A DNA stretch of 64,000 nucleotides from Defluviitalea phaphyphila (GCF_001466305.1 NZ_JWID01000006.1:62212-126211), one strand, 5' to 3'; positions 1 to 9,441 are shown, counted from the first letter of the stretch. Numbers and translations are program-made. Notes: generated by a model from the sequence alone, not told the origin.

Positions 1-485
1 AATATGGTTATATCAATAGGAATTTTTAATTGTTTTGATATTATTTTAGCTAATTCCTCTGATTGATTATATCCTCTTATTCTCTTTTTCTTTAAATGCA
101 TTGGAATAGGTATTATTAAGTCAAATTTCTCTTTAATATTTTCATTTTTAATTTTATTAGCCATTAAAACTCCTAAATAAACTGCATATTCCTTATGTCC
201 TCCATATTTAAATCTGTATATCATATCTCTAACTATACCTTCATATACAAGTAATGCCCATCCTTTATCGTATATTGGCGGATATTTAATACAATCAAAA
301 CATGTATTTCTCTCCTCAATATTATCTATAGGTTTCCCACATTTTTGACATACTTTTTCTTTTATAAAAGGCAGACTTTTTTTACAATCATCACATATGC
401 CCTTTTCTTTTTGAATAGGGATTATTGTGTTACAAAAAATACATTTAGGCGGGTATATTATATTTAAAATAATATCTATTAACAT
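1..485 (-). CDS. comF: ComF family amidophosphoribosyltransferase-like protein (partial)
   Basis: The gene runs off the left edge, so only about 161 N-terminal codons are present. The start is the ATG at 485, preceded by GGTGA. The N-terminus carries four Cys pairs (CIFC, CDDC, CQKC, CFDC) that form the zinc-binding module of ComF proteins, followed by a segment typical of the family (VYEGIVRDMIYRFKYGG) and the start of the phosphoribosyltransferase-like domain (IPIPMH, then KRIRGYNQSEELA). ComF in naturally competent bacteria helps take up single-stranded DNA; its role in clostridia is less clear. It lies 10 bp downstream of recD2, so the two are probably cotranscribed. The truncation is only the window edge. 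Confidence 0.9.
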   Translation of the reverse strand, partial: MLIDIILNIIYPPKCIFCNTIIPIQKEKGICDDCKKSLPFIKEKVCQKCGKPIDNIEERNTCFDCIKYPPIYDKGWALLVYEGIVRDMIYRFKYGGHKEYAVYLGVLMANKIKNENIKEKFDLIIPIPMHLKKKRIRGYNQSEELAKIISKQLKIPIDITI

Positions 486-495
486 TATTTCACCT

Positions 496-2733
496 TCAAA
501 AAGATAATTCCTTCATTTTTGTTAGTCTATAAGCTAACGCAGAATATCTATTAATTTCCCGATTATTATCTACCATACGATTTAATGTACTTTGAAGTCC
601 TACTATAACTACTAACTTCTTCGCTCTAGTAACAGCTGTATATAGTAAATTTCTATTCATAAGCATAGGAGGTCCACTATGTACAGGAATAATAACTACT
701 GGATATTCAGACCCTTGTGATTTATGTATAGTTACTGCATAAGCTAATTCTAATTCATCTAATTGACTAAAATCATATTCTACGGTTTTTAAATCATCAA
801 ATAAAACTGTTAAAGTCTGTGCTTCGTTATCTATTTCTACTATTCTTCCTGCGTCTCCATTAAAAACTCCAACTCCTTCATCTATCTTTACCCCTACATC
901 ACTATATATTTTCCAAGGAATATTATAATTATTTTTTATTTGCATTACTTTATCCCCTTCTCTAAATATCTGCATTCTATATTCCTTTTCATTCTTTTCT
1001 TTAGATGGGGGATTTAAGGCTTCTTGAAGAATAGAATTTAAATAATTTACTCCTAATATACTTTTTCTCATAGGGGCTAAAACTTGTATATCTTTTATAG
1101 AATTGCATTTTGAAAAATTTGGAAGTCTATTTAATATTAAATCTTTTATTGTTTCTATTACTTCTTCTTGTGTATTTCTTCTTATAAAAAAGAAATCTTT
1201 ATCTTTCTCATTAACAATTGGATATTCTCCTTTATTAATTCTATGAGCATTCATTATTATTGCACTTTCTCTTGCTTGTCTAAATACTTCTGTAAGTCTT
1301 ACTACTTTAATAGTTTCACTTTTTATCATATCTTTTAATACGTTACCAGGTCCAACAGAAGGAAGTTGGTCTACATCTCCTACAAATATAAGCCTTGTCC
1401 CTTCCACAACTGCTTTTAAAAAACTATTCATAAGAAGTACATCTACCATAGACATTTCATCTATTATTATTACATCTGCTTCTAGTGGTCTTTCTTCATT
1501 TCTTTCAAAAACTTGTTTTTTGTGATCTTCTTCTAAAAAACTAATTTCTAATAACCTATGAATTGTCTGAGCTTCTTTTCCTGTAGCCTCACTCATCCTT
1601 TTAGCTGCTCTTCCTGTAGGTGCAGCTAGAATAATCTCTAAACCTTCTTCTTCTAAAAGAGATATTATGGCATTTATAGTAGTAGTTTTTCCTGTTCCAG
1701 GACCTCCTGTTATAATAAGCATTCCTTCTGACATAGCTTCTTTTACTGCTTGTCGCTGTTGTTTTGCTAATTTTATATTTGTTTCTTTTTCTAACTGATC
1801 TATCCTTTTATCTATTTCATTTGAATTTATTTCATTTCTCATTCTTGAAAACTCTATTAATTTTCTAGCTATATTCATTTCTGCATAATAAAAAGGAGTA
1901 AGATATACCACTTCTTTTTCTTCTATTTTTTCTTGCCAAATCTGTTTATATATTTGAAGTTCTATTAGGGCATTTTCCACTAATTCTTCAGTCACTCCTA
2001 AAAGTTCCCAAGCAGCTTGTTTTAAATGTTCTCTTAACATATATGTATGACCATTATTTGAATATTGATTTAGTATAAATTTAATTCCTGCCTTAACTCT
2101 ATTAGGAGAATCCTTAGATATTCCTATATTTTGAGCTATTCTGTCTGCCATTTTAAACCCTATACCAAATATATCTTCTGCAAGACGATAAGGGTTGTTT
2201 TTTATAATATTAATGGTATTTTCACCATATTGTTTGTATATTTTTAATGCATAAGTTGGTGATACTCCATAATCTTGTAAAAATAAAATTGCTTTTCTAA
2301 GTTCTCTTTGTTCATGGAATATTTCTCCTATTTCTACAGCTTTTTTCTTGCTTATTCCTTTAATTTCTTCTAATTTCTCCCACTCTTCTTCTATAATTCT
2401 TAAAGTATCTAATCCAAACCTTTCCACTATCCTTTTTGCAAGTTTTGGACCTATTCCTTTTATTACTCCTGAACTTAGATATCTTTCTATACCCTCTTCA
2501 GTTTTAGGTACTGTTTTTTCATAAGTATTTACTTGTAATTGAGGCCCATAAATGGGATGTGTTACCCATGAGCCTACTACCTTTATATTTTCTCCTCGGT
2601 TAACCCCTAAAAGAGTTCCTACACATATTATTTCTTCTTCAGCAGTTTCTATAGAACAAACTGTATATCCATTTTCTTCATTATGGAAAATTATATCTTC
2701 TATAATTCCTTCTATAATTACTTGTTCACTCAT
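496..2733 (-). CDS. recD2: RecD2-type ATP-dependent DNA helicase
   Basis: This 745-residue protein has the RecD2 (YrrC) layout: an N-terminal OB-like region, helix-hairpin-helix repeats around residues 90-200 (SGVIKGIGPKLAKRI, then EDIFGIGFKMADRI), and a superfamily 1B helicase core. Walker A is GGPGTGKT at 343-350 and Walker B is IIDEMSMV at 423-430. A C-terminal UvrD-like motif reads TIHKSQGSEYP. RecD2 is a 5'-3' helicase that acts without RecBC in DNA repair and replication fork maintenance. The length is normal for the family. It probably shares a transcript with comF just downstream. Confidence 0.95.
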   Translation of the reverse strand: MSEQVIIEGIIEDIIFHNEENGYTVCSIETAEEEIICVGTLLGVNRGENIKVVGSWVTHPIYGPQLQVNTYEKTVPKTEEGIERYLSSGVIKGIGPKLAKRIVERFGLDTLRIIEEEWEKLEEIKGISKKKAVEIGEIFHEQRELRKAILFLQDYGVSPTYALKIYKQYGENTINIIKNNPYRLAEDIFGIGFKMADRIAQNIGISKDSPNRVKAGIKFILNQYSNNGHTYMLREHLKQAAWELLGVTEELVENALIELQIYKQIWQEKIEEKEVVYLTPFYYAEMNIARKLIEFSRMRNEINSNEIDKRIDQLEKETNIKLAKQQRQAVKEAMSEGMLIITGGPGTGKTTTINAIISLLEEEGLEIILAAPTGRAAKRMSEATGKEAQTIHRLLEISFLEEDHKKQVFERNEERPLEADVIIIDEMSMVDVLLMNSFLKAVVEGTRLIFVGDVDQLPSVGPGNVLKDMIKSETIKVVRLTEVFRQARESAIIMNAHRINKGEYPIVNEKDKDFFFIRRNTQEEVIETIKDLILNRLPNFSKCNSIKDIQVLAPMRKSILGVNYLNSILQEALNPPSKEKNEKEYRMQIFREGDKVMQIKNNYNIPWKIYSDVGVKIDEGVGVFNGDAGRIVEIDNEAQTLTVLFDDLKTVEYDFSQLDELELAYAVTIHKSQGSEYPVVIIPVHSGPPMLMNRNLLYTAVTRAKKLVVIVGLQSTLNRMVDNNREINRYSALAYRLTKMKELSF

Positions 2734-2810
2734 TTTTCATCACTCATTTATATATCTTTTCTTATAATACTTTTATAATAAAGCATTTTGGTATAAATTA
2801 AAAGGGGTAA

Positions 2811-2842
2811 AAAAAAGACGCACTTCCTATGTGCGCTTTTTT
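2811..2842 (-). terminator. rho-independent terminator after metK
   Basis: On the minus strand a GCGCAC/GTGCG(T) hairpin with a 7-nt loop is followed by eight T residues directly after the metK stop codon. Confidence 0.85.
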
Positions 2843-4028
2843 ATATATTTGCTTCCTTTTTTAGTATTTCCACCTTATCAGTTTTTTCCCAAGGAAGGTC
2901 TAAATCTGTTCTTCCAAAATGTCCATAAGCTGCTATTTGTGAATAAATAGGTCTTCTAAGGTTTAAATTTTTTATTATTGCTGCAGGTCGAAGATCAAAA
3001 TGTTTTTTTACAAGTTCTGTAATAGCTTCATCAGATATTTTCCCTGTTCCATAAGTATTAACTAATATGGAGATAGGTTTTGCAACTCCTATAGCGTATG
3101 CTAATTCTATTTCACATTTACTAGCTATGCCAGCAGCTACTATATTTTTAGCTACATATCTAGCTGCATAAGCTCCTGAACGGTCTACTTTGGTTGGATC
3201 TTTTCCTGAAAATGCTCCTCCTCCATGGCTAGCATAACCTCCATAAGTATCTACTATAATTTTTCTTCCTGTCAGTCCTGAATCACCCTGTGGTCCTCCT
3301 ATTACAAATCTTCCAGTGGGATTAATATAATATTTAGTATCATTATCTAAAAGGTTTTCAGGTATTACTGGTTTTATTACATATTCCATAATATCTTTTT
3401 TTATTTTTTCTAAACCTACTTCTGGTCCATGTTGAGTTGATAATACTATAGTATGAACTCTAAGGGGTTTATCATCTTCATATTCTATAGTAACCTGAGC
3501 TTTTCCATCAGGTCTTAAATATGGTATGGTTCCATTTTTCCTAACTTCCGCTAATCTTTTTGTAAGTTTATGAGCTAGAGAGATTGGCATAGGCATAAGC
3601 TCCTCTGTTTCATTACAAGCAAAGCCAAACATCATGCCCTGGTCTCCTGCCCCAATAACTTCTATTTCATCTTTAATATTTGATGATTTAGCTTCTAGGG
3701 ACTTGTCCACTCCCATAGCAATATCTTCTGATTGTTCATCAAGGGATGTAATTACTGAACATGTATCCCCATCAAAACCAAATTTTGCACGATTATATCC
3801 TATTTCTTTTACTTTATTTCTTACTATTTTAGGTATATCTACATAACAATTAGTCGTAATTTCTCCCATTACTAATACCATTCCTGTTGTTACTGCTGTT
3901 TCACAAGCTACTCTAGCATCAGGATCTTTTTCTAATATGGCATCTAAAACTGCATCAGAAATTTGGTCGCAAATTTTATCTGGATGTCCTTCTGTCACTG
4001 ATTCTGATGTGAATAATCTTCTTGACAT
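2841..4028 (-). CDS. metK: S-adenosylmethionine synthetase
   Basis: This 395-residue enzyme makes S-adenosylmethionine from methionine and ATP in the cytoplasm. Family signatures are present: the N-terminal [17 protein letters not shown] motif, [12 protein letters not shown], and the phosphate-binding [16 protein letters not shown] segment. The start ATG at 4028 follows AAGGAG at good spacing. The gene stands alone between two terminators and is preceded by a SAM-I riboswitch, so expression should fall when SAM is plentiful. Length and motifs are normal. Confidence 0.98.
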   Translation of the reverse strand: MSRRLFTSESVTEGHPDKICDQISDAVLDAILEKDPDARVACETAVTTGMVLVMGEITTNCYVDIPKIVRNKVKEIGYNRAKFGFDGDTCSVITSLDEQSEDIAMGVDKSLEAKSSNIKDEIEVIGAGDQGMMFGFACNETEELMPMPISLAHKLTKRLAEVRKNGTIPYLRPDGKAQVTIEYEDDKPLRVHTIVLSTQHGPEVGLEKIKKDIMEYVIKPVIPENLLDNDTKYYINPTGRFVIGGPQGDSGLTGRKIIVDTYGGYASHGGGAFSGKDPTKVDRSGAYAARYVAKNIVAAGIASKCEIELAYAIGVAKPISILVNTYGTGKISDEAITELVKKHFDLRPAAIIKNLNLRRPIYSQIAAYGHFGRTDLDLPWEKTDKVEILKKEANI

Positions 4029-4090
4029 ATAATATCATCTCCTTAGAATATATTTTAAATTAAAATCTTTATTTCATACATTTGGGCAAT

Positions 4091-4226
4091 AAAAAAAACC
4101 TCTAGACGAGGCTGACGCATTCCTTCCTCATCTTCCAGGAAACCCTGGGGGAGTTGGCACCACTGCATAATAATGCTGGTTGCCGGGTTTCATCGGGCCC
4201 TTTCCCTCCACCTCTCTTGATAAGAA
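4091..4226 (-). promoter_or_regulatory. SAM-I (S-box) riboswitch controlling metK
   Basis: The minus strand shows the S-box core: CTTATCAAGAGAGGTGGAGGGA, then GGCCCGATGAAACCCGGCAACC, then GGTGCCAA. P1 pairs CUUAUC (4219-4224) with GAUGAG (4127-4132). The switch logic is readable: GAUGAGG can instead pair with CCUCGUC (4105-4111) as an antiterminator, while the terminator pairs AGCCUC (4108-4113) with GAGGUU (4097-4102) before a U run. SAM binding favours P1 and therefore termination. Confidence 0.96.
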
Positions 4227-4243
4227 ATTATTATGTAATAATT

Positions 4244-4272
4244 AGTATAACAAGAATATATAGTATTGTCAA
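4244..4272 (-). promoter_or_regulatory. sigma-A type promoter of the metK leader
   Basis: On the minus strand TTGACA (4267-4272) is separated by 17 bp from TATACT (4244-4249). It lies just upstream of the riboswitch start. Confidence 0.8.
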
Positions 4273-4279
4273 TGAAGCC

Positions 4280-4738
4280 TTAAAATAGGATACCTACTCC
4301 ATAACTTAAAATACTTATAATAACCCCTGAAACTCCTGCTCCTAAAAATACTGTTAAAATGGATTTCTTAAATTCTAAATGTAGTAGGGAGGCTGCTATT
4401 GACCCTGTCCATACTCCTGTTCCTGGAAGAGGGATAGCAACAAATAAAAATAAACCTAATAACTCATACCGAACAATATTTTTACTTTTTTTCATAGTTC
4501 GTTTTTCTATCCATTTTATAAACGGATTAATCCAACTAACTTTTTTAAGTAAATTAAATATCTTATTAACAAATAAAATTATAAAAGGACTTGGCAGTAC
4601 AGCTCCTATTAGAGTTAAAAAATATACTTCCCAAAAACCTATCCCTTGTATAATTCCATAGGGAATAGCTGCTTTTTGTTCTAGTACAGGAATTGCAGAA
4701 ATAAATAAGGTTTTTAATTCTTTTGAGATAAAATTCAT
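4280..4738 (-). CDS. small multidrug export family (COG2426) membrane protein
   Basis: This 152-residue protein has about four hydrophobic segments and matches the 'small multi-drug export protein' family (Pfam Sm_multidrug_ex). Recognisable features are the N-terminal SAIPVLEQKAAIPYGI segment and the FVAIPLPGTGVWTGS motif near residue 100. The family name is historical; a transported substrate has not been firmly shown. It has its own ATG at 4738 with an adequate upstream AGGTGAA. It sits alone between the metK leader and the flagellar operon terminator. Confidence 0.75.
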   Translation of the reverse strand: MNFISKELKTLFISAIPVLEQKAAIPYGIIQGIGFWEVYFLTLIGAVLPSPFIILFVNKIFNLLKKVSWINPFIKWIEKRTMKKSKNIVRYELLGLFLFVAIPLPGTGVWTGSIAASLLHLEFKKSILTVFLGAGVSGVIISILSYGVGILF

Positions 4739-4842
4739 ATTTTCACCTGCTATTTTTATTATATATAAAATCTATACAATTATAACATTTATTATAACTA
4801 TTATAAAAGAAAATTTCTAAATAATTTATTAAATCTCTATAA

Positions 4843-4868
4843 AAAAAATTGCCCTAAGGCAATTTTTT
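4843..4868 (-). terminator. terminator of the mbl-flgF-flgG-flgJ cluster
   Basis: A perfect AAATTGCC/GGCAATTT stem with a short loop is followed on the minus strand by a T run. It overlaps the stop codon of the flgJ-like gene. Confidence 0.85.
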
Positions 4869-5238
4869 AATTTGTTGTATTTTCTGTTTTTGTATATTGT
4901 GAAAGTTGCTTATAAAGCATATCACTAAGGCCTATTCCTTGGCCTTTAGTAGCATTTTTAGAATATTCTTCATCTAACATATCTTGAAATATTTCTTCTG
5001 CTCTACTTTTTTGTATAAGTCCTCCTGATTGAATAGTTTTTCTCATTTCCTTAAAAAGTTGATGAATAAAATAAGATTCAAATTCCTTACAAGCATTTTT
5101 TAAAGCTTCATCATTTTTTTCTTCTTTAGCTTTTTCTAAAACTTTTTCAAATTCTTCTGCTTTATTTAATTGTTGTTCTATTTTAAAAGTACTATCTATA
5201 GAATAAGAATCCATTATATTTATCCCATCTATTTTCAT
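4867..5238 (-). CDS. flgJ: FlgJ-like flagellar rod-binding protein
   Basis: This 123-residue protein matches the rod-binding N-terminal domain of FlgJ: LKNACKEFESYFIHQLFKEMRKTI near residues 45-70, then AEEIFQDMLDEEYSK, then GLSDMLYKQL. It lacks the muramidase domain found in proteobacterial FlgJ, as is usual in Firmicutes. It probably caps or scaffolds the growing rod outside the membrane. It lies 16 bp after flgG and ends the cluster at a strong terminator. The ATG at 5238 follows GAGGTG. Confidence 0.85.
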   Translation of the reverse strand: MKIDGINIMDSYSIDSTFKIEQQLNKAEEFEKVLEKAKEEKNDEALKNACKEFESYFIHQLFKEMRKTIQSGGLIQKSRAEEIFQDMLDEEYSKNATKGQGIGLSDMLYKQLSQYTKTENTTN

Positions 5239-5254
5239 TTTTACACCTCAACTT

Positions 5255-6070
5255 TTATCGTTTTAATTGATTTGCCTGAGCCAGCATATCATCTGATGTT
5301 TGAATAGCCTTTGAATTAATTTCATAAGCTCTTTGCGCAATTATTAAATTAACCATTTCCTCTACAACTTGCACATTTGAATATTCTAAACTTCCTTGAA
5401 TTATCTTACTTATATTATTTACGTCTCCATCAACTTCATAAATAGGGTCTCCCGAGGCACTAGTTGGTTTTACAAAGTTTTGTCCTATATTTTCAAGTCC
5501 TGCTCTATTGGGAAATTGTACAATTTGAATTTGTCCATCTAATTCTACTGTTTCTCCATCCTCATCTACATAAGAAATAGTTCCATCTTCATTAATAATT
5601 AAATCTGAAATATTAACATCTTCTGGTATATATATTGGCTCATCATCAATACTAAGTACAGGATAACCATCAGATGTAACAATCATAGCTTCTCCATCAA
5701 CTACACTAATCTTAAAACTTCCATCTCTTGTATATACTATCTCATCATCAGACCTTTGAACTGCAAAAAATCCGTCCCCATCAATAGCCAAATCTAAAGG
5801 ATTATTTGTTACTTGTATATTCCCCATGGTATAAGTTTTAACCGTAGCTATAGGCCTAACTCCATGTCCAATTTGAAGATTTACTGGTCTTCCTTCTCCA
5901 TTCTCATCTAAACCTGACCTTTGCATTGTTTCATATAAGAGAGATTTAAATTCCATTCTACTCTTCTTATAACCTATTGTATTAACATTTGCTAAATTAT
6001 TAGCAATAGTATCTACATTCATTTGTTGTGATACCATTCCTGAGGCAGATGTCCATAAAGAACGCATCAT
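5255..6070 (-). CDS. flgG: flagellar basal-body rod protein FlgG
   Basis: This 271-residue protein is a FlgF/FlgG-type rod component and corresponds by position to FlhP of Bacillus. The N-terminal rod motif reads MMRSLWTSASGMVSQQMN followed by IANNLANVNTIGYK. The middle has the family segment PLDLAIDGDGFFAV, and the C-terminus has EYSNVQVVEEMVNLIIAQRAYE and then SDDMLAQANQL. These ends form the coiled coil that packs the axial structure. GGAGGAATAAGTT precedes a double ATG; either Met could start. It lies between flgF and flgJ. Confidence 0.93.
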   Translation of the reverse strand: MMRSLWTSASGMVSQQMNVDTIANNLANVNTIGYKKSRMEFKSLLYETMQRSGLDENGEGRPVNLQIGHGVRPIATVKTYTMGNIQVTNNPLDLAIDGDGFFAVQRSDDEIVYTRDGSFKISVVDGEAMIVTSDGYPVLSIDDEPIYIPEDVNISDLIINEDGTISYVDEDGETVELDGQIQIVQFPNRAGLENIGQNFVKPTSASGDPIYEVDGDVNNISKIIQGSLEYSNVQVVEEMVNLIIAQRAYEINSKAIQTSDDMLAQANQLKR

Positions 6071-6090
6071 AACTTATTCCTCCCTACTTA

Positions 6091-6849
6091 CTATATTTTA
6101 CCTACTTCATTAACTGCTTTACTTAAAGTTTCATCATGGGTTTGAACAGCTTTTTGATTAGCTTCATAAATTCTTGTAGCTGTAATCATATCTACCATTT
6201 CCCTTATTACATTAACATTAGAAGCTTCTAAAAAACCTTGCAATATTGTACTTTTCACATCTTTTTCAGTTGTTTCTTCTGTTCTTTCTAGAAGGTTATC
6301 TCCAACCTTTCTTAAAGTTTCTGGATTTTCAAATTCTACAATTTGTAATGTATCTATAAGTTCATCTTCTACATAAATATTTCCATAATCATCAACTCTA
6401 ATTTCTCCATTTTCTAAATAGATAGGCCCATTCTCTCCTACTACAAAATTCCCTTCTTTTGTCATAAGTCTTCCATCAGGGGATAATACAAACGAACCAT
6501 CTCGTGTATACATTTCTGTACCATCTTGAGTTTCTACTACAAAAAATCCTTCCCCTTGAATTGCTAAATCTAGAGAGTTATTTGTTTCTTTAAGAGAACC
6601 TTGTAGATAATTTGTATGTATTTCATCTACATATAACCCCAAACTCATTCTTCCTATATTCTCATTGTTAGGGAAATCTCCTTTTCTATCGTTTATTCTT
6701 TTTGTTAATTCTTCTGGAAAAGAATGGGTTACAACTATATCCTTTTTAAAGCCTGTAGTGTTTACATTTGCTAAATTATTTGATATAACATCCATTTTTT
6801 TAAATTGAGTTGTCATGCCAATTGCAGAAGTATATAATCCTCTAATCAA
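6091..6849 (-). CDS. flgF: flagellar rod protein FlgF (FlhO-like)
   Basis: This 252-residue paralogue of the neighbouring flgG product has the rod motif MIRGLYTSAIGM and SNNLANVNTTGFKKD, the central SLDLAIQGEGFFVVE segment and the C-terminal EASNVNVIREMVDMITATRIYE helix. It is a flagellar axial rod protein secreted by the flagellar type III apparatus. The start is a TTG at 6849 behind GGGGGAG. Its place directly after mbl matches flhO in Bacillus subtilis. Confidence 0.9.
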   Translation of the reverse strand: MIRGLYTSAIGMTTQFKKMDVISNNLANVNTTGFKKDIVVTHSFPEELTKRINDRKGDFPNNENIGRMSLGLYVDEIHTNYLQGSLKETNNSLDLAIQGEGFFVVETQDGTEMYTRDGSFVLSPDGRLMTKEGNFVVGENGPIYLENGEIRVDDYGNIYVEDELIDTLQIVEFENPETLRKVGDNLLERTEETTEKDVKSTILQGFLEASNVNVIREMVDMITATRIYEANQKAVQTHDETLSKAVNEVGKI

Positions 6850-6881
6850 TTTAACTCCCCCTATTTATATTTTTATCATTT

Positions 6882-7871
6882 TTATTTGTTGTTTCCTGAT
6901 ATATACTCTACATACTTTCCAGTTCCAATAGCAACACAAGAAATTGCATCTTCTGCAATTATTACATTAATACCTGTTTTCTCTTTTATTAATTTATCAA
7001 GACCATAAAGGAGTCCTCCTCCTCCTGTCATTACTATTCCCCTATCAGATATATCTGCAGATAATTCTGGAGGAGTTTTTTCTAATACTGAATGAACTGC
7101 TTCTACAATATTAGAAACTGGTTCTTGTAAAGCTTCTAACATTTCTTCTGAAGTAACTGTTATTGTCTTTGGAAGTCCTGTAATAAGATTTCTCCCTCTT
7201 ATATCCATAGAAACTGATTGTGTTCTTTCATAAGCTGTTCCTATATTAATTTTTAAATCTTCTGCTGTTCTTTCTCCTATTAAAACATTATGTTTCTTTC
7301 TCATATATCTAATAATCGCTTCATCAAAATTATCTCCAGCTATTTTAAGAGAAGAACTCACTACAGTTCCACCAAGAGAAATAACTGCTATATCAGTTGT
7401 TCCACCACCAATATCTACTACCATACTTCCACAAGCTCGTCCGATATCAATACCAGCTCCAATAGCTGCTGCTATAGGCTCTTCTATAATAAAAACTTGT
7501 CTTGCTCCTGCTTGTTTTGTTGCATCTTCTACTGCTCTTCTTTCTACTTCTGTTACGCCACTAGGAACACATACCGCAATACGGGGTTTTATAAAAAGCC
7601 TTCTACCTATTGATTTTTGTATAAAATATTTTAACATCTTTTCTGTTATATCATAATCAGAAATAACTCCTTGTCTAAGAGGACGAATAGCTACAATATT
7701 CCCCGGAGTACGTCCTAACATTCTTCTTGCTTCTTCTCCTACTGCTAAAATATTATTTTTATCCTTATCAATAGCTACTACAGATGGCTCTTTTAATACT
7801 ATACCTTGTCCTTTTATGTAAACTAGCACGCTAGCAGTTCCTAAATCTATCCCTATATCAGTTCCGAACAT
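6882..7871 (-). CDS. mbl: MreB/Mbl-type actin-like rod-shape protein
   Basis: This MreB-family protein (329 residues from the chosen start) polymerises under the membrane and guides side-wall peptidoglycan synthesis. ATP-binding motifs are visible: [19 protein letters not shown] (phosphate 1), [18 protein letters not shown] (phosphate 2) and [15 protein letters not shown] (adenosine motif). The ATG at 7871 is preferred over an ATG at 7877, because AAAGGAGA lies too close to the first. Its position between spoIIID and the flhO/flhP-like genes points to Mbl rather than the MreB of the mreBCD operon. Confidence 0.92.
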   Translation of the reverse strand: MFGTDIGIDLGTASVLVYIKGQGIVLKEPSVVAIDKDKNNILAVGEEARRMLGRTPGNIVAIRPLRQGVISDYDITEKMLKYFIQKSIGRRLFIKPRIAVCVPSGVTEVERRAVEDATKQAGARQVFIIEEPIAAAIGAGIDIGRACGSMVVDIGGGTTDIAVISLGGTVVSSSLKIAGDNFDEAIIRYMRKKHNVLIGERTAEDLKINIGTAYERTQSVSMDIRGRNLITGLPKTITVTSEEMLEALQEPVSNIVEAVHSVLEKTPPELSADISDRGIVMTGGGGLLYGLDKLIKEKTGINVIIAEDAISCVAIGTGKYVEYISGNNK

Positions 7872-8093
7872 CTTCATTCTCCTTTATAATCTCATTTATT
7901 TTATCGACATATAATAAACATTTTATTATTAGTAATTTCATCCCATTTTCTACATTTAAATGCCTTTTATTTTTATTATATATAATTTATTTAAAATATT
8001 CAAAGGAATTTAATATAATTTTTTTCATAATAACTATATATGTTTTTATTTTGTAATATTAAATATTTAATATTATTAAAAATACATAAACAA

Positions 8094-8134
8094 AAAACTA
8101 CCTAGGCATACATAATATATACCTAGGTAGTTTT
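8094..8134. terminator. terminator after the alginate lyase gene
   Basis: A long AAAACTACCTAGG/CCTAGGTAGTTTT inverted repeat with a short AT loop ends in T runs on both strands. It lies directly downstream of the alginate lyase gene on the minus strand. Confidence 0.85.
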
Positions 8135-8146
8135 ATAAAATCCTTA

Positions 8147-8878
8147 TTAACTATGGGTTACTACTAGATTATAAATTTCATTTTCCCCATATGCATCCTC
8201 ACTATCACCTTTGCTGGTGTTAGATTGAGTATACATACCTGCTTTAAAATAACATCCTGAAACACTCTTATTATAAGTTAATTTTAAATCTCCATTATAA
8301 TATACTTTAATTTTACCTCCGGATGCCACTATCTTTACAGTAAATCTTGTTCCTAATTCATAATCTGTATCTAAATCTGCAAGTTCCTCTCCATCCCCTT
8401 CTACAAATAAATGATTTCCTTCTAAACGAATCATTATAACATCATCATCTGAATCATGAATTTGTCCCACAACAACATGGTCTTTTACTTCGGGAAGATG
8501 TGTGATTTTTTGATCAATTATCATAGTATGTGTTCCAGATGTAGTAGACCAACTAGCCTTATCTTGTCCATCATTTGTCATTTCTCTAAGTTCACATCTT
8601 GGATACGAAGAACCCTCTGTAGTATCTCCTCCACAGTGTGCTTTAAATACGACTGCATCTCCATCATCATTTACATGAAAGTACTCACTATGTTCATAAC
8701 TATCTAATTCTGGTTGCGTAATTTCTTCTGCATCATTAATAGGTAATGTAAGTTTCCAATTAGTCAAATCTAAAATGTCTGATGGAAGCAAACTTGCTGC
8801 ATTAACCATTCCTGTTGGTGTAGATACTAACATAGCAATTAGAAAGCCACTACACCATTTTTTTAATCTTCCCTTCAT
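8147..8878 (-). CDS. secreted PL7 family alginate lyase
   Basis: This 243-residue secreted enzyme should cleave alginate by beta-elimination. An N-terminal signal peptide ends near VNA (residue 27). The three PL7 sequence blocks are all present: RCELR at 94-98 (usual form R-S/T-ELR), QIH at 139-141, and YFKAGMYTQ at 210-218, which supply the catalytic Arg, Gln, His and Tyr. In PL7 the QIH form is associated with polyG or mixed MG preference. It is a single-domain lyase with no binding module. AGGGGGG precedes the ATG. The gene interrupts a conserved mbl-spoIIID order and has its own terminator, which suggests insertion. Confidence 0.93.
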   Translation of the reverse strand: MKGRLKKWCSGFLIAMLVSTPTGMVNAASLLPSDILDLTNWKLTLPINDAEEITQPELDSYEHSEYFHVNDDGDAVVFKAHCGGDTTEGSSYPRCELREMTNDGQDKASWSTTSGTHTMIIDQKITHLPEVKDHVVVGQIHDSDDDVIMIRLEGNHLFVEGDGEELADLDTDYELGTRFTVKIVASGGKIKVYYNGDLKLTYNKSVSGCYFKAGMYTQSNTSKGDSEDAYGENEIYNLVVTHS

Positions 8879-8927
8879 ATGTACCCCCCTAAATTATATA
8901 TTTTTTTACAATTATACTAATTAAATA

Positions 8928-9045
8928 TAATACAACCGTTTTAATTTTTATATTATGTTCTAATTTAAAAATTTAAATTTGGCTGTATTACTTTAATCGT
9001 ATAATTGCAAAAATCTATAATTTTTTATTTATCTGTTGTATTTGG
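8928..9045. promoter_or_regulatory. possible operator half-sites upstream of the alginate lyase gene
   Basis: The AT-rich 293-bp gap 8879-9171 holds no gene. It contains TAATACAACC (8928-8937), GGCTGTATTA (8981-8990; reverse complement TAATACAGCC) and GTTGTATTTGG (9035-9045). The first lies upstream of a TATAAT-like -10 for the lyase on the minus strand. These could be binding sites for a substrate-responsive regulator. This is inference from repetition alone. Confidence 0.3.
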
Positions 9046-9171
9046 TTATATAAATATATTTTTCTATATATTGCTATTTACAATATAATAATACTATATT
9101 AATATATAAATGTCAATATTTTTTTAATTTTTTTATTATTATAATAATTTAAGTATTACATCTCTTAAATT

Positions 9172-9441
9172 TTATTTTTTATTTTTTTTCGATGTTATCC
9201 TCATATATTTTTCTTTAGTTGCTAAACCACCCCTTAAATGCCTTTCTGCTTTATTAAATTCTAAAACCTTTCTTGCTTTTACAGCTAATTCAGGGTTAAT
9301 TTTTTCTAATCGTTCAGTAACATCTTTGTGCACTGTACTTTTACTTATTCCAAATTTTTTGGCTGTTTCTCTTACAGTAGCATTTGAAGCAATAATAAAT
9401 TTTGCTACTTCTATGGCTCTTTCTTCTATATACCCCTTCAA
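9172..9441 (-). CDS. spoIIID: sporulation transcription factor SpoIIID
   Basis: This 89-residue DNA-binding protein switches mother-cell transcription from the sigma-E to the sigma-K programme. The core helix-turn-helix reads TVRETAKKFGISKSTVHKD, and RHLRGGLATKEKY is the diagnostic C-terminal basic motif. The start is a TTG at 9441 (TTG AAG GGG TAT ATA GAA), matching the N-terminus of Bacillus SpoIIID; GGGGG lies seven bases upstream. That Shine-Dalgarno sequence falls inside a hairpin with the upstream intergenic region (see 9447-9496). It sits between the spoIIQ-like gene and the alginate lyase. Confidence 0.97.
   Translation of the reverse strand: MKGYIEERAIEVAKFIIASNATVRETAKKFGISKSTVHKDVTERLEKINPELAVKARKVLEFNKAERHLRGGLATKEKYMRITSKKNKK

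Noticed and set aside
1..485. comF as a possible pseudogene
   Set aside because: It is cut only by the window edge; the reading frame is open to base 1.
2552..2767. Plus-strand open frame opposite recD2
   Set aside because: It lies within and just past a strongly supported recD2 start, has no ribosome binding site and low-complexity composition; it is an antisense shadow.
7290..7613. Ser/Tyr/Cys-rich plus-strand open frame opposite mbl
   Set aside because: Its odd composition is the reverse complement of the mbl codons; no start signal and no family resemblance.
8147..8878. PL7 protein as a glucanase or other concanavalin-like lectin
   Set aside because: The three PL7 motif blocks RCELR, QIH and YFKAGMYTQ are all present in order.
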